This document shows positions 11,201 through 23,000 of a stretch of DNA of 64,000 nucleotides, in pieces. The stretch is from Litsea cubeba. Lineage: Eukaryota > Streptophyta > Magnoliopsida > Laurales > Lauraceae. The position numbers were made by a program, and so were the translations under genes. The first letter of the stretch is position 1. Each line of letters begins with the position of its first letter. The stretch lies in the NCBI GenBank assembly GCA_012931725.1, contig CM022951.1, positions 11,791,257-11,855,256 on the forward strand, in the 5' to 3' direction. The notes under the pieces were generated by a model. The model was not told the DNA's origin. It made no database searches and saw only the letters and a list, made by a program, of their open reading frames with translations.

Positions 11201-12659
11201 CTTTCAGCAGGTTGTCGATCTCTTCGACGACTGCATCTGTCTGCTGCAGCCCGGTCCTTCGGGCCCTCTGCACTACTGGTTTGTGGTCGGGGTCGACATT
11301 GAGCTTGTGGCACATAACCTCAGGGTCGACCCCGGGCATTTCGCTTGGGCTCCAAGCGAAGACGTCCACATTCTGCATCAAGAACCGAGAGAGTTCGGCC
11401 CTTTCTTCGTCCGACAGCTGGGTGCCAATCAGGAAGAACCTGTCTGGGTCTGCCGGGTCTAGTCTGACCTCGGCGAGGTCCTCGATGCTCTTCTTCTCAG
11501 GGTCCCGGCCGATCTCATCGAGGCCTTTCTCGAACTCGGCCAGGTTGACGCGCTCTGGCTCCTTCACTGCTGGGACTGCGGCCAGCATGCACTGCCTGGC
11601 CTGCTGCTGGTCTCCCTCAACTGTGACTACCTCCATCTTGCCCTCCGTGTTCTCATGGACGAACTTCAGCTTTTGGTGGAGGGAGGATGGAACTGCCTCT
11701 AGCTTGTGGAGCCACGTTCTGCCCAGAATGACATTGTAGGGAGAAGGGGCGTCCACGACCAGGAAGTCGGCCAGCACGGACGCTCCGCCAACTTGGGTTT
11801 CCAAGGTGATCTTACCCTTGGGATAGACTGGCGTGGCGGATAACCCTAGCAAGGGTGCCCGGACCTCCGTGAGGTCTGCTTCGGAGAGCTTCATCCTCTT
11901 GAAGCAGTCGTAGTAGAGGACCTCGGAAGAGCTGCCGGAGTCGACGAGGATCCTCTTCACGGTGAAGTCTCTCAGCTTCATGGTGAGGAACAGGGGGTCA
12001 TTGTGAGGGACCTGGATTCCCTCCAGATCTCGATCCGAGAACGAGATGGCGGGTCGGTCGCGGCGGGCTCTCTTGGATGCCGGAGCGAGTTCGGCTTTCA
12101 TTACTTCTTTCCCGTGCGAAGCCCGCCTGGCTTCGGCACGGGTCTGAGAGCTTCCCCGGGACGAGGAAGCGGGAGCTGAGGACGCTAGATGGATCACGTT
12201 GATGATCTTCTCTGAGTCCTCGCTGTCTGGAGCCTGGGCCGTGCTCTGGTGAACCCGGCCTTCGCTGCCGCCGGCATCACCTGCCTTGACGAACTCTGGG
12301 ATGTGGCCCTCTTCGGCCAGCTTCTCCAGATACCCCTGCAAAGTCCTGCATTCTTCGGTCCTGTGCCCGTTGCCCTTATGGAAGGAGCAGTAGAGCTTGC
12401 TTCGGGGGCCTTCGGTGGGTTCATTCTTCATGGGCGGAGGGTACTTGAAGAACGGCTTGGATTTGACGATCATTCTGCATTCTGCGGTAGATCGGCTCCT
12501 TGAAGACGACGTTGACGCTCTGACTGGCGCTGGAGGGAGGTCTGGGCTTGTAAGTGCCCCCAGACCTGGACGACGAAGGCTTCGCCGAACTGGAGACCCA
12601 GGCCCGCTTGGGCTCCTGCTTCTGGGAGGGCCTCCCGCCTCTCTGCCGAGGTTGGTCAT
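8208..12659 (-). pseudogene. pol: gypsy1 pol: protease, RT, two RNase H domains, integrase; one nonsense codon
   Basis: Copies the element RNA into DNA and inserts it. In order, from 12659 down: a CX2HX4HX4C knuckle (YCSFHKGNGHRTEEC), aspartic protease (LVDSGSS), reverse transcriptase (catalytic YIDD), gypsy RNase H (YYTSKTL ... KLSHYF), a second plant-type RNase H (IFVDGSS ... NNEAEYEA ... SDSQL), and integrase with an HHCC finger (CEKCQKF) and DDE residues in GLDIVG, SDNGTQ and NGQAEIS. The frame is continuous except for one TAG at 10476-10478, where relatives have Trp (TGG). About the first 60 residues after 12659 overlap gag out of frame, and the true pol frame is entered around 12470-12480. 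No chromodomain is seen. Otherwise the pol looks full-length. Confidence 0.92.
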
Positions 12660-13968
12660 TCTTCTGTTCGGGCTCCGGATGCCCGTCCTGATCCTTAGCT
12701 CGGATCTCGTCTTCCTCCTGGGCGATGAAGCGCTTCACCCGGGACATCAATTCTGACATGGACTCTGGGGTGTTCCCGGCCAAGTCCTTTCGCAAGTCGA
12801 TGCCGGGGATCAGGGCATGCTGGAAGGCGTAGATGGCTATCCCCTCCCTCGCGCCCTCGATCTGGCTGTAGACCGCCCAGAATCGATGGGTGAACTTGGC
12901 GAGGGTTTCGCCCTGCTTCATTCTCAGGGCGATGAGGTCCCCTTCCTTCTTGGGGACGACGGTATAGGCTTGGAACTTCTTCAGGAAGGAGAGCTGGAGC
13001 TCCTTCCAACTGGAAACCGACTGCTCCGGGAGAGAGCAGAACCACTTCAGGGGGAGGTCACCCAAACTGGAGGAGAAGATTTTGCAGTTCAGGTGACCCT
13101 CGTTTCCCCAGATGGACATCTTCTGGGAGAAGTGTCGGAGGTGTGCGGACGGGTCGGACAGTCCGTCATAGGAGACGAACCGCGGGACGGAGAACTTCCT
13201 GGGCAAGGGGGTGCGCTCGATCTCTTTTGTGAAGGGCGAGCCCCCCAGATCAATGTGACCACAGATCTGCTTCTGGTCCCGCATGTCCAAGTTGTGCTGG
13301 AGAGCCAATCTGACACGTTTGTCAAATCGCTCTTGCTCGTCGTCCTTCTCTGGAGTCTGAGCTCGGGGCTTTCGCTTGGGATGGCTCGGGCTGCGACGGC
13401 TATGAGTTCGGCCATCGCGGCTATGGTGACTTCGGCTGTTGCTCGAGCCTTCGTCACGGATCTGGCTCCGTTTCTGGTCCAGATGATTTCTGAGGTCCTC
13501 GTGGAGAGGCTGGGCTGCCCTGCTGGGGGCGTCCCTCTTTTTCCCTTGAGGCTCAGAGACCTGCCTCAAGGAGGCAGTTTGCACTGCCCTCAGCTGCTGC
13601 TGGAGCTCGCGAATCAGCTGCCCTTGCTTCTGGAGTTGCTTCTGGAGGAGAGCAGCTTCGGGAACCTCTCCAGTGGCAGGGGGTTGAACGTGGCGCGTTT
13701 CTCCTACGGCCACGGCTTTGTCCTTCCGGGGACGCTCATGCTGACGCTCATTGCGTCTGGGTGGCGCGACTTCTTCTGACGAGGTCGAGGCCTCGAGTCC
13801 CTCTTGGAGTGGGAACTCGATAAAGAGCTGAGAGCCTAAGCGGCCCTCGCCTACAGTCGTGCCATGCACCGTACGGGAGCGTCCTTGGGGAGGGACGTCC
13901 GTTGGCGGTGGTGGCAGCTCGAGCGCTGCTCTTGAGGATTCTACGCCCTTCTTAGCTTTCGGAGGCAT
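12421..13968 (-). CDS. gag: gypsy1 gag
   Basis: Capsid-like protein that packages element RNA in the cytoplasm; 515 residues from the ATG at 13968 (MPPKAKKG). The open frame extends 36 codons further upstream into the primer-binding region, which is unlikely to be coding. The Retrotrans_gag core is visible in the middle (SVPRFVSYDG, GDLPLKWF, LSFLKKFQAY, FWAVYSQIEG). The N-terminal third is Pro/Gln/Arg-rich. It overlaps pol by 239 bp. Pol lies one base further along (+1), and homology passes from the gag frame to the pol frame near 12470-12480. That could be a programmed shift or a one-base lesion. The same gag family, decayed, is found in gypsy2 and gypsy3. Confidence 0.9.
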   Translation of the reverse strand: MPPKAKKGVESSRAALELPPPPTDVPPQGRSRTVHGTTVGEGRLGSQLFIEFPLQEGLEASTSSEEVAPPRRNERQHERPRKDKAVAVGETRHVQPPATGEVPEAALLQKQLQKQGQLIRELQQQLRAVQTASLRQVSEPQGKKRDAPSRAAQPLHEDLRNHLDQKRSQIRDEGSSNSRSHHSRDGRTHSRRSPSHPKRKPRAQTPEKDDEQERFDKRVRLALQHNLDMRDQKQICGHIDLGGSPFTKEIERTPLPRKFSVPRFVSYDGLSDPSAHLRHFSQKMSIWGNEGHLNCKIFSSSLGDLPLKWFCSLPEQSVSSWKELQLSFLKKFQAYTVVPKKEGDLIALRMKQGETLAKFTHRFWAVYSQIEGAREGIAIYAFQHALIPGIDLRKDLAGNTPESMSELMSRVKRFIAQEEDEIRAKDQDGHPEPEQKNDQPRQRGGRPSQKQEPKRAWVSSSAKPSSSRSGGTYKPRPPSSASQSVNVVFKEPIYRRMQNDRQIQAVLQVPSAHEE

Positions 13969-14030
13969 GGCTTCTGAGAGGTTGAGGTTAAGAAGGTTGG
14001 GAAGGTTTTGAGAGGTTGGGATATTACTTT

Positions 14031-14046
14031 CCCACAGACGGCGCCA
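14031..14046 (-). other. gypsy1 primer-binding site
   Basis: On the minus strand the 5' LTR is followed, after two bases, by tggcgccgtctgtggg. The first nine to ten bases fit the 3' end of plant tRNA-Asp. Gypsy2 and gypsy3 carry the same sequence at the same place. Confidence 0.75.
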
Positions 14047-14048
14047 AT

Positions 14049-14947
14049 TGTAGGTGCAGAAAATAATGACCCACAATAAGAGGGAGCCTTAGAGGACTTA
14101 TCCGAGAAGATGATGGTGTCTGGGAGTGACTGGATGCCGTCCGGAAGCCTGAAAGGGAATAGCAAACAGTCAGAGGACCCTGGCCTGGTCGGCGCAAGGC
14201 TCTCCGATGCCAAAGTCAGTGTAGGAACTGGAACAATGGAAGGAGAGGGAGAAGAGAGACAGAGTAAGAGCTCTGTGTATGAGACTGTGCGTACCTTGCA
14301 TGGTGCATGGAGTTCTATTTGTAGAGGTTTGGATCGTATCTTTCAGAGGATATCTTGGTGTGTGTCCCATGATTCGACTGGGGAGTCATGATCAGCCCAC
14401 AAAGTAATAAATGCAGTCTAATCCGGCCCACTCTGCATTTAATGCTAGTCGGGTCAGCCCACATTGCATTAAATGCGTGTCTTGTTGGGCCAGATTGTGT
14501 TGGGCGCCTTTGGCGGTTAGGGTACCATCGGATCTGCCCTCGGGCCTTGCCCTGATGTGGCCTCAGCCGCTGGATGCCGCCATGTCAGTGATCTGGTGAG
14601 GATAGCGGACGGCTGGATGTCGCGTCTGTCCCACTAGCTCGTGACCCATCCCTCCATGTGCCTGGTGACGTGGGGGATGAGGGGCGCAAGTGAAGGTTCT
14701 CTCTTGCTTCGGCTACTGTCCTGACTTCCTCAGCCGAGGTGGAGCTCCCCGCCGAGATGGAACCCGGGGTGGACCAGTTCGGCGCTAGTGGCCCGGAGAT
14801 GCTCGATTTCGGCCAAGGCCTCTGTCCTGGTAGCCGGGGTGAGATTGGTGCCACGTAGATGGCACGCGGATGGCACGTGAGAATGCTTAGCCCCATCTGA
14901 TGGCTGTGATTAGCTTAATCCTGTAGCTCTGGAAATCTCCCCACACA
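14049..14947 (-). repeat. gypsy1 5' LTR (right copy)
   Basis: 899 bp, direct repeat of 2749-3649. It supplies the promoter for the minus-strand gag-pol RNA. Differences from the left copy are scattered single bases and one-base indels. Confidence 0.93.
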
Positions 14948-16140
14948 ATATTTACTTTGGAGCTTCATTTATAACCACTTTGGAATGAATTCCTATGAAT
15001 TATAGGAAAACAAGCATGCCCTTATTTTTTTTTATTTTTATTTTCTCATGTAACCTCTGGATATCATAAAAATCTTTTACTAAAACAATTCATCATCCAA
15101 AATGCCTAAGAACTTATGAATTATAAGAGTTCATGTCAATGCATAAACATTCTGGCGAGCTCCACCTTTTGTTGGATAATGGATACGCATATTCCTCCCC
15201 CTCAACCTGCTCCCAATCTCTCAATCCCTAAATTCTCCCCTATCCAATGGTCCACTAAACCAAGCTCATTTCCCCCCTCTGAAGTCCTCATCCCCGACCC
15301 TGCCAGCCTCTCAAATGCGGCAAATCGTTGAAACTAACAACGAGATCCTTCTTCTCCAACAACGAATGGAGAAACTCCAAACAGCTCTTAACAACTGCTC
15401 TCAAAAACCTCCAACCTCACCAAATCTAATCACAGCCCAACCCTCTTTTGCAAGCCTCTTCAGTAGCCCTGCTTTGCCCTCTCTACCCTCCTTCCCCCAC
15501 ATTCCCAATCACAACATGGAGAGATGGCAAGCCCTCTTTCAAGATACCCAATAAATTTTTTTTTATTCTTTTTTTATAACGCGGTGTCCCGGCATTTTGG
15601 GGCAGAATAGTCGCTACGGGCCTAGTGAGAAAGCCGAGTAAAATTTCCCTATGGCCATGTGGTAGTGCAGTTTCGACAATGAAGAATCTTTCCAGCAATC
15701 GTGATTGGAAGATTTGTAGGAGAAGGGCCCTCTCTGGAATGGGTTGAGAAAAAGGTCTGCAGCTCTCAGCATGTACAACTCCAAAGCCAGCCACAGGAAC
15801 ACAGTTGCCTCCACAGTCTCAGAAATTCCCACTGGACAAAACATTGGTCAGGCTCAACTAACATCCACTTTTGGCATAACCCCCTCCACTTCACTTAGCT
15901 TCTTAGATCAGCAAGCCCAAGAAATTTTGTTCTCTAAGGACAACCTAAAAACCTCTCAACTCACAGAAATGACCTTGGCCATTCTGGAAAAACATCCCCT
16001 TATCCTCCTCTTGATATTTCCAACCCCTACTTTAAAAGAACCCGCCCTAGAAATTCCAGCATCAGCTCTGCTCCAAAACAGCATGGATGCTCCATCAAAT
16101 TCAGCTCAAGCTATAGATCCTCCTACAAATTAAAGGTAAC
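14948..16140. other. Relic region with short unassigned open frames
   Basis: Plus-strand frames at 15179-15331 (Pro/Ser-rich), 15315-15554 (a short Leu/Gln heptad region followed by a Pro/Ser-rich part) and 15744-16133 have no recognisable family. The first two overlap in different frames, so any gene here is broken. Between them, 15555-15780 begins with T-rich sequence followed by cggtgtcccggcattttgg, which looks like a small retroposon in reverse orientation. The whole block may be one decayed LINE ORF1-like unit, but this is a guess. Confidence 0.35.
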
Positions 16141-16934
16141 TGTAAGATCCCGGCCCCACTATTATTATTAATATTATGAGTATTATTATTTTAATTAAAT
16201 GTAATTAAGTTGTTAAAATTAAGTGGGGTCCAAGCTAGATTAGATTCTTCAATCGGTGAGTTGGGCCATTGGGTAGATGACCCGACCCGTTGTTTAACCT
16301 CTTAACCCATCCCATTAGGAAGATGCCATGGAATATTCCCTCTCTTAACCCAAACCCTTTTTTATAAGAATTGCACGTTCCTATCCCCTATTGCCTTTTC
16401 TCTGCAACTCCTCCCACTTTTTCTCCTTCTTTCTCTTTCAACTTCTCAAGTCATTGCAACCTTAGGATCCAATCATTGCAGTTGCGATCAAAGACCGTCA
16501 TCATTCTTGGTGCAACAGTAGGTTTTGGGTAGAAATGCCATATAACTGCTCATAGCCCGTTCCTTGGTCTTCTTGTACCTAAGCCAAAAAGGTGTACATT
16601 ATCTTAAGTTATTCGGTGTCCCAAATTATGTAACGCCATGGGTTTTGTTATAGCCCGACTACATTGAATGCCTTAGTAGTGCACATAGTTGGCAGATACA
16701 TATATGAGAGATTCTCAAAAACTCCCGTATCTCAAAAGGGGAGTTTCTACCCCTGTCTAATAGCCAATGATTTAAGAGAATCTATAAAAGATCCATATTT
16801 CTAGTAGAGTATTTAGGAGAGAGAATGGATAAATGTAACATTTATGACACGTGTCACACTTTCATTGGCTAAAAGAGAGGCCTTTTTTGTGAAAAACGTA
16901 TGAGGAGTTTTGTAGCATAACTATATATATATAT
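16141..16934. other. Non-coding, LTR-like start but no partner
   Basis: The sequence at 16142 begins TGTAAGATCCCGG, a typical plant gypsy LTR start, followed by AT-rich DNA and a TATA-like tttttataagaattg at about 16360. No second copy, primer-binding site or duplicated target was found in the window, so it is at most a fragment. Confidence 0.3.
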
Positions 16935-17325
16935 ATCTATAAGGATAATTATATGCATCCAATCCCCTCACCAAATGGTGAGGGACAAACTTGATAGGGC
17001 CCACCTAGAGCCCCACTAATCATGTTACTTGGGAGAATGGAAAGAATCACCTTTGATGGGCCCATATATCATGTTTGGGGTCAATCCCAAGTTTCTACTC
17101 CCTTCATCCATGGCCTACAAAATTTATGCCTTTATATTAAAGAAAAATTCGACCCTTGATCCAACGGTCCGATTCATTCGGATTATTAAAAACTCAATTG
17201 ATCCATTATAATTCAAGGGTTTCATGTCTGTGGATGATTCAGGTAAACAGTAAAGTAATTAAGTCCCACTATGTTGTCCCTGACCATAATATGGTGAGGG
17301 ATAGATGCGCATAAATGTTTTTCTA
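16935..17325. mobile_element. MITE with palindromic terminal inverted repeats
   Basis: The left end (tatgcatccaatcccctcacc ...) and the right end (... ggtgagggatagatgcgcata) are imperfect inverted repeats of about 40 bp, and the left end contains the palindrome ccctcaccaaatggtgaggg. It has no coding capacity. Internal phrases such as ccaacggtccgattcattcgga resemble those in the MITE pair at 57264-58022. Confidence 0.6.
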
Positions 17326-18788
17326 TATATGTCGAGTGCTAGAAAACTCGTGGGGAGTTTTCGTTTTCCAAAAAAAGCCCCTCCTAGATGACCCACTATG
17401 GTGTGTGACAACCAAGTAATGTCACTAGATTGAATGATCTAGATGAGATCTACCTATGTGGAAAATTTCATCCCCACTAGATTATTCTAAGTCCCCGTTG
17501 ATCCATGGCCCCAAAGTTTAATGGTTTTAGAAGCATCACTTTCTTTATATTTCAATCTAACCGTGAGTAAAAGTTGGAGAAGTGTAAGATTTGGGTTTTA
17601 TATACTAACTCATGGGGGGTAATGTGTGAAATGATTGGATTGGGGTCCATGCTGTAAAGGAGAGTTTTTAAAAAAGGGATTGACTTAAGGTGGGGTCCAC
17701 ACACACATACATATATAGGAAATTCTAAAAAACGCCTCACTTTAAAAATACACTCCTTTTCCGCCCCTCTTATTTCTGGTCATGGGGTCCATGTTGAGTA
17801 AATCTAATCTTTTCACATACTCCACCCCTCCATGAATAGTCACAAGTCTTAATTTGACACGCATCCAACTTTTCCTCGCCGTTAGATTGAAATCATGATA
17901 AAATGGTGCCTATAAACCATTAAATTTTAGAGCCATGGCGCAAAAGGTTAGGATCATCTTATGGACTTAAGACTTCTCATATAGGTGGGCCTTATATGGA
18001 TCTTTCTATCCAATGGACTTTCATGATTATCATGCATCTTGATGAGTCCAACTAGCTGGGGGGGGTTTGTAAAAAATGCCCAGGCATTATGTAGTGCTCC
18101 CCTATATAAATACACACTAGCATAATTAAAGCCCATTGGAGGCACTAAATGGTTAAATTAAAATTAGTATTCAAATTAATTATCAGCTAAAATACCACTA
18201 AAATTATTCATTTGATGCCCCTTTGTTAATTAATTAGAACTGAGATTCAAATAAAATATTAATTAGTTATTAAAAATACATAATACGATAATGAATAGTG
18301 TGACGAAGGTTCTGATTTTTTATTTCGATTTCAGTGATTGGTACTGGCCATGACAGAATAATAAAAAGATATTCCCTTTCTACACTATTCCAATCCCTCA
18401 AACCATCCAAGCAAATAACTCAAGTGGGAGAAACCAATGACAGAATTTACATGATAAACACTCTAGTAGAGCTTTTGCTTAAATTATCTTGATACTGGCA
18501 ATAATAGAATATGAGCCATACATCAGTAGTTATCAAGTGATTGTACACATTGTTTAAAACATATACGTAAGTGAGAAATTTAGACAATTTTTGTAGTCTA
18601 TTTGTCAAGTTGTACTGCTTGTTGTAAAATTTCAATTCAAGTTTTACTCTTGAGCTAAAAAATATATATATATATATTGTAGTCTGTTTGTGTAGATGAG
18701 ATTCAAATCATTTATTAAGAAAATCAGGAACACCATGCGGACAGTTATCTAGTTTTGATATGAATACTTGTTATATTATATATGTAAT
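17326..18788. other. MITE-rich, AT-rich intergenic DNA
   Basis: Three related termini can be read: gtcgagtgctagaaaactc at about 17328, tataggaaattctaaaaaacgcc at about 17713, and the complement of gcccaggcattatgtagtgctccc at about 18078-18108. They suggest one or two MITEs back to back, but I could not fix their boundaries. The rest, to copia1, is AT-rich with an (AT)n run near 18660. No gene is seen. Confidence 0.4.
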
Positions 18789-19727
18789 TGTTGGAAAAAT
18801 GGCTAGAGGACCCACTAATTTTTGGCCATCTTTGTGCCAAACTAAAAGTGGGACCCATTTATAGTTTTAGGTGGGAATACATGGGAATGTAATCTACTCT
18901 ATGAGTAGATTAAAGACATGTATTGGGTTGCTCTAATCCATTAAGGAGTGAATGAGAAATTGCCTCCTAAACACTACTACTTGAACATGTTAAACATGGA
19001 AGAAAGGGAAGTGAAAAACTTGCTTCCCACATTGTTTGAGAGCAATACATTTCTTTGGTATAAATATGTTTACCTTAGTGGTATAAGATGAGCCCCAAGG
19101 GGCATCCCACTTTTGTGGAAGAGGGAGGACGTAGATCTTTGTTGGGTCACCACCACACACGCGCACGCGCGCCCCGCCCCGCCCCGACCGGACCGGGCCT
19201 GGCTTGGGCTTGGGCTTCACGCGCGGGTCGGGCCTGGATGTGTCCAAGAGGTGTGTGTCCTTTCATTTGTGAAAGGGTGTGTCCAAAGAAGAAGCATCTG
19301 TTCAGTGAACAGTCACTGTTCTGAACAGATGCAAACTCCATTGAAAGGTTTCCTGCAGCCTATTTAAAGCCTCCAATTCACTGCTGCTGTTGCACAATTT
19401 CGAGTCTGCATAGTCACACAGTTTTGCAGTGCTGCTACTGTGTGTTGATCATTGTATCCTGGGAGACAGAAGCCACTGAAGCCTGTTAGCACCATTGCAG
19501 GGCGAAATTTGTCTTAAGGACATAGTGTTAAACACTAGCCTTGATCTGCCTTCTACTGCGAATTTCTAAGTTTCGTAAAAGACAACAACGAAGTACTGTT
19601 ATTCTGCTTTCAAACAGTAAGAGAATTTCAATTCGAAGATTACTTTCTGTAACTCTATTTCACTGTTGCTATTGTGAGGATCTGTTTCCTAAATACTGAA
19701 TTACGTATCTGTGTACTCGGATTAACA
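18789..19727 (+). repeat. copia1 5' LTR
   Basis: 939 bp. Near-identical to the 3' LTR over shared parts, but about 170 bp shorter because of several internal deletions, some at short direct repeats (for example atagtca). A 39-bp imperfect hairpin lies at 19294-19332 (arms gcatctgttca and tgaacagatgc). Confidence 0.93.
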
Positions 19728-19883
19728 ATCTTAAGACAAAGTTTCCATCTCTCTAACAGAGTACACTCTGTTATCATATTTAATTCAGTATTTATGGTTT
19801 CGGTTTATGTTAGCTTTACTGCTGGTTTCTACTTCTTCTTTGATGGAACTAGTACTATAAAACTAAGTATCTCTCTTTTACAT

Positions 19884-20010
19884 TAAGCAGACCTGTAGTC
19901 TGTTCTGAAAGTTTTTCATAAATAACCACTTTGAGTTACTGTTTATAGTAAGCAGACCTGTAGTCTGTTCTGTCAGTTTTCCATAAGTAACCACTTCGAG
20001 TTACTGTTTA
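19884..20010 (+). repeat. 65-bp tandem duplication in the copia1 leader
   Basis: Two copies starting at 19884 and 19949. Each contains agcagacctgtagtctgttct, where cagacctgtagtctg can form a small hairpin. It lies between the LTR and gag, where packaging or translation signals are usual. Confidence 0.8.
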
Positions 20011-20055
20011 CATTAATATTAATTCTGCAAAAAATTCTTTGTGTTGGATACAGTT

Positions 20056-23000
20056 ATGGGTATTGAGAAGAATACTCCAGTCAGTACCCATGGCCCTGTT
20101 TTGGTGAACCATGGGGAGAAACCTGAGAAGTTCAATGGTACAGAGTTTAAGAGATGGCAACAGAAAATGTTGTTTTATCTCACTACCCTGAACTTGGCTA
20201 GGTTCCTCCATGAAGAAGCTCCTGCTTTAAAAGAAGATGAGACAGACAAGCAAGTAGTTGCTGCTGTAGATGCTTGGAAGCATGCTGACTTCCTCTGTCG
20301 AAACTATATACTCAATGGACTAGACAACACATTATATAATGTGTATTGTTCATTAAAGACTGCTAAGGAATTATGGGATTCACTTGACAAAAAGTACAAG
20401 ACTGAAGATGCCGGAATGAAGAAGTTCGTTGTTGGCAGATTCCTTGACTACAAGATGAGTGATTCCAAGGCAGTAATCAATCAAGTTCAGGAACTTCAAG
20501 TCATTCTCCATGAAATTCATGCAGAAGGAATGTCTCTTAGTGAGTCTTTCTAAGTGGCAGCAATCATTGAAAAATTGCCACCACTTTGGAAGGATTTTAA
20601 GAACTACCTTAAGCATAAGCGAAAGGAGATGAGACTTGAAGACCTGATTGTCAGATTGAGGATAGAGGAAGACAATCGTGCATCTGAGAAAAAGGCAGGA
20701 AAAACCTTCACTGAAGCTAAGGCTAATGTGGTGGAACATGGGCAGAACCCCAAGAAGAGGAAGAACCCTTCCAATGGTCAAAGACAAGGTCCCAAGGACA
20801 ACAAGAAGTTCAAAGGGAATTGCTATGTGTGCGACAAACCAGGCCACCGTGCTAAGGACTGTCGTAAGCGCAAGGACCAAGGAAATACAAGTAAGAAACC
20901 AGCGCAGGCCAACATGACAGAAATGGACAATCTCTCCACTGATGTTTCAGACATCAATCTTTCTGATGTGGTCTCAGAAGTCAATCTGGTTGGCAACACC
21001 AGAGAATGGTGGGTGGACACTGGGGCCACTCGACATGTCTGCTCCAATAAAGACATGTTCTCCACTTATAATGCAACAAACGGAGAACAACTCTTTATGG
21101 GTAACTCTGCCTCTTCGAAGGTTGAAGGCCAAGGACAGGTAGTACTGAAAATGACTTCTGGAAAGGAACTCACCCTCAACAATGTGCTGCATGTACCTGA
21201 TATTCGTAAGAATCTGGTATCAGGCTCACTATTGAGTAAGAAGGGTTTCAAACTTGTATTTGAGGCGGATAAGTTTGTCCTCACTAAGTCTGGGATGTAC
21301 GAGGGCAAAGGGTACATGAGCGATGGGCTCTTTAAAATGAATGTAATGACCATTGTCCCTAATAAGAAAAACTCTTCTGCTTATATGCTTGAGTCTTCTA
21401 ATGTGTGGCATGGTAGATTAGGTCATGTTAACTATGATGCATTGCGTAGATTAGTTAATATGGAATGTTTGCCTAAATGCAGTTTTGATTCAAATATCAA
21501 ATGTGAAACATGTGTCGAAGCTAAACTCACTAGAACTTCTTTTCATTCAATTGAACGAACTTCTGAACCTCTTCAGTTAATTCATTCTGATATATGTGAC
21601 CTCAAGTTTGTTCAAACTAAAGGTGGTAAGAAATATTTTCTTACATTCATTGATGATTGCACAAGATACTGTTATGTTTACTTACTGAGAAGTAAAGATG
21701 AGGCCTTGGAAATGTTCAAACATTACAAGAATGAGGTTGAGAATCAACTTGAGAAGAAAATCAAGGTGATAAGAAGCGATAGAGGAGGTGAATACGAATC
21801 ACCTTTTGGTGAATTTTGTTCACAGCATGGTATTATACACCAAACTACCGCTCCTTATTCACCTCAGCAAAATGGTGTTGCTGAAAGGAAAAACAGAACT
21901 TTAAAAGAAATGATGAATGCTATGTTAATAAGTTCTGGATTACCTCAGAATTTGTGGGGGGATGCTATACTCTCCGCAAATTATATTCTTAACCGAATAC
22001 CTCAAAAGAAAACCAATAACACCCCTTACGAGTTGTGGAAAGGCAGAATGCCTACTTACAAATACTTGAAAGTGTGGGGGTGTTTGGCTAAAGTGGCGGT
22101 TCCTACACCTAAAAAAGTTAAAATAGGACCAAAGACAGTTGACTGTGTTTTCATTGGGTATGCTCATAATAGCAGTGCGTATCGATTTATAATTCACAAA
22201 TCTGAGATTCCTGATATGCATCCTAACACTATTATTGAGTCAAGGAATGCATCGTTCTTTGAACATGTATTTCCTAATAAACCCTCACAGGAATCGAGTT
22301 CTCTTAAACGAACTCAAGATACTGCTAATAGCAGTCATCCAAGCCAACAAGAGATTGATGAACCTAGACGGAGTAAGAGGGCTAGAACATCAAAAACGTT
22401 TGGTTCAGATTTTCTAACATTTCTGTTAGAAGATGAGCCTCAAAGCTTTAAAGCAGCGGTGTCTTGTCCCGAGGCACAATATTGGAAAGAGGCAATAAAC
22501 AGTGAAATTGAATCCATTTTGCAAAATCATACGTGGGAACTAGTGGATCTTCCACAAGGTTGCAAAACTCTTGGGTGCAAGTGGATATTCAAGAGAAAGA
22601 TGAAAGCAGATGGATCAATTGAAAAATACAAAGCCAGGCTTGTTGTTAAAGGGTACAGACAAAAAGAAGGCTTGGATTATTTCGACACTTATTCACCAGT
22701 TACGAGGATAACATCCATTCGAATGTTAATTGCAATTGCTGCGATACACAATTTCGAGATACATCAAATGGATGTAAAGACCGCTTTCTTAAATGGTGAA
22801 TTAGATGAGGAAATATATATGGAACAACCCGAAGGGTTTAATGCTCCAGGACAAACCAAGAAAGTTTGTCGACTTGTCAAATCTCTATATGGATTAAAAC
22901 AAGCACCTAAGCAATGGCATGAAAAATTTGACAGTTTGATGATGTCAAATGGGTTTAAGATCAATGAATGTGACAAGTGTGTATATGTCAAGAGCACTAA

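Larger units (their letters stand above)
2749..14947 (-). mobile_element. gypsy1: near-complete Tat-like Ty3/gypsy LTR retrotransposon
   Basis: A 12.2-kb element read on the minus strand. Its LTRs of about 900 bp (2749-3649 and 14049-14947) begin TG and end CA and differ at roughly ten positions by eye, so the insertion is young. In sense order it has 5' LTR, primer-binding site, gag, protease-RT-RNase H-second RNase H-integrase, a 76-bp tandem array, an antisense spliced gene, polypurine tract and 3' LTR. No chromodomain follows the integrase. The extra plant-type RNase H and the antisense gene downstream of pol are traits of the Tat lineage (Grande/Retand-like). The flanking five bases are ataat and atatt, an imperfect target-site duplication. 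Visible damage is one gag-pol frame change and one nonsense codon in pol. Confidence 0.93.

Noticed and set aside
8541..13779. Long plus-strand frames opposite gypsy1 gag-pol
   Set aside because: They are mirror frames of GC-rich coding sequence on the minus strand and show no domain.
20551..20553. Stop codon in copia1 as a regulated readthrough site
   Set aside because: It falls inside the gag core rather than at the gag-pol border, and a CAA to TAA mutation explains it.
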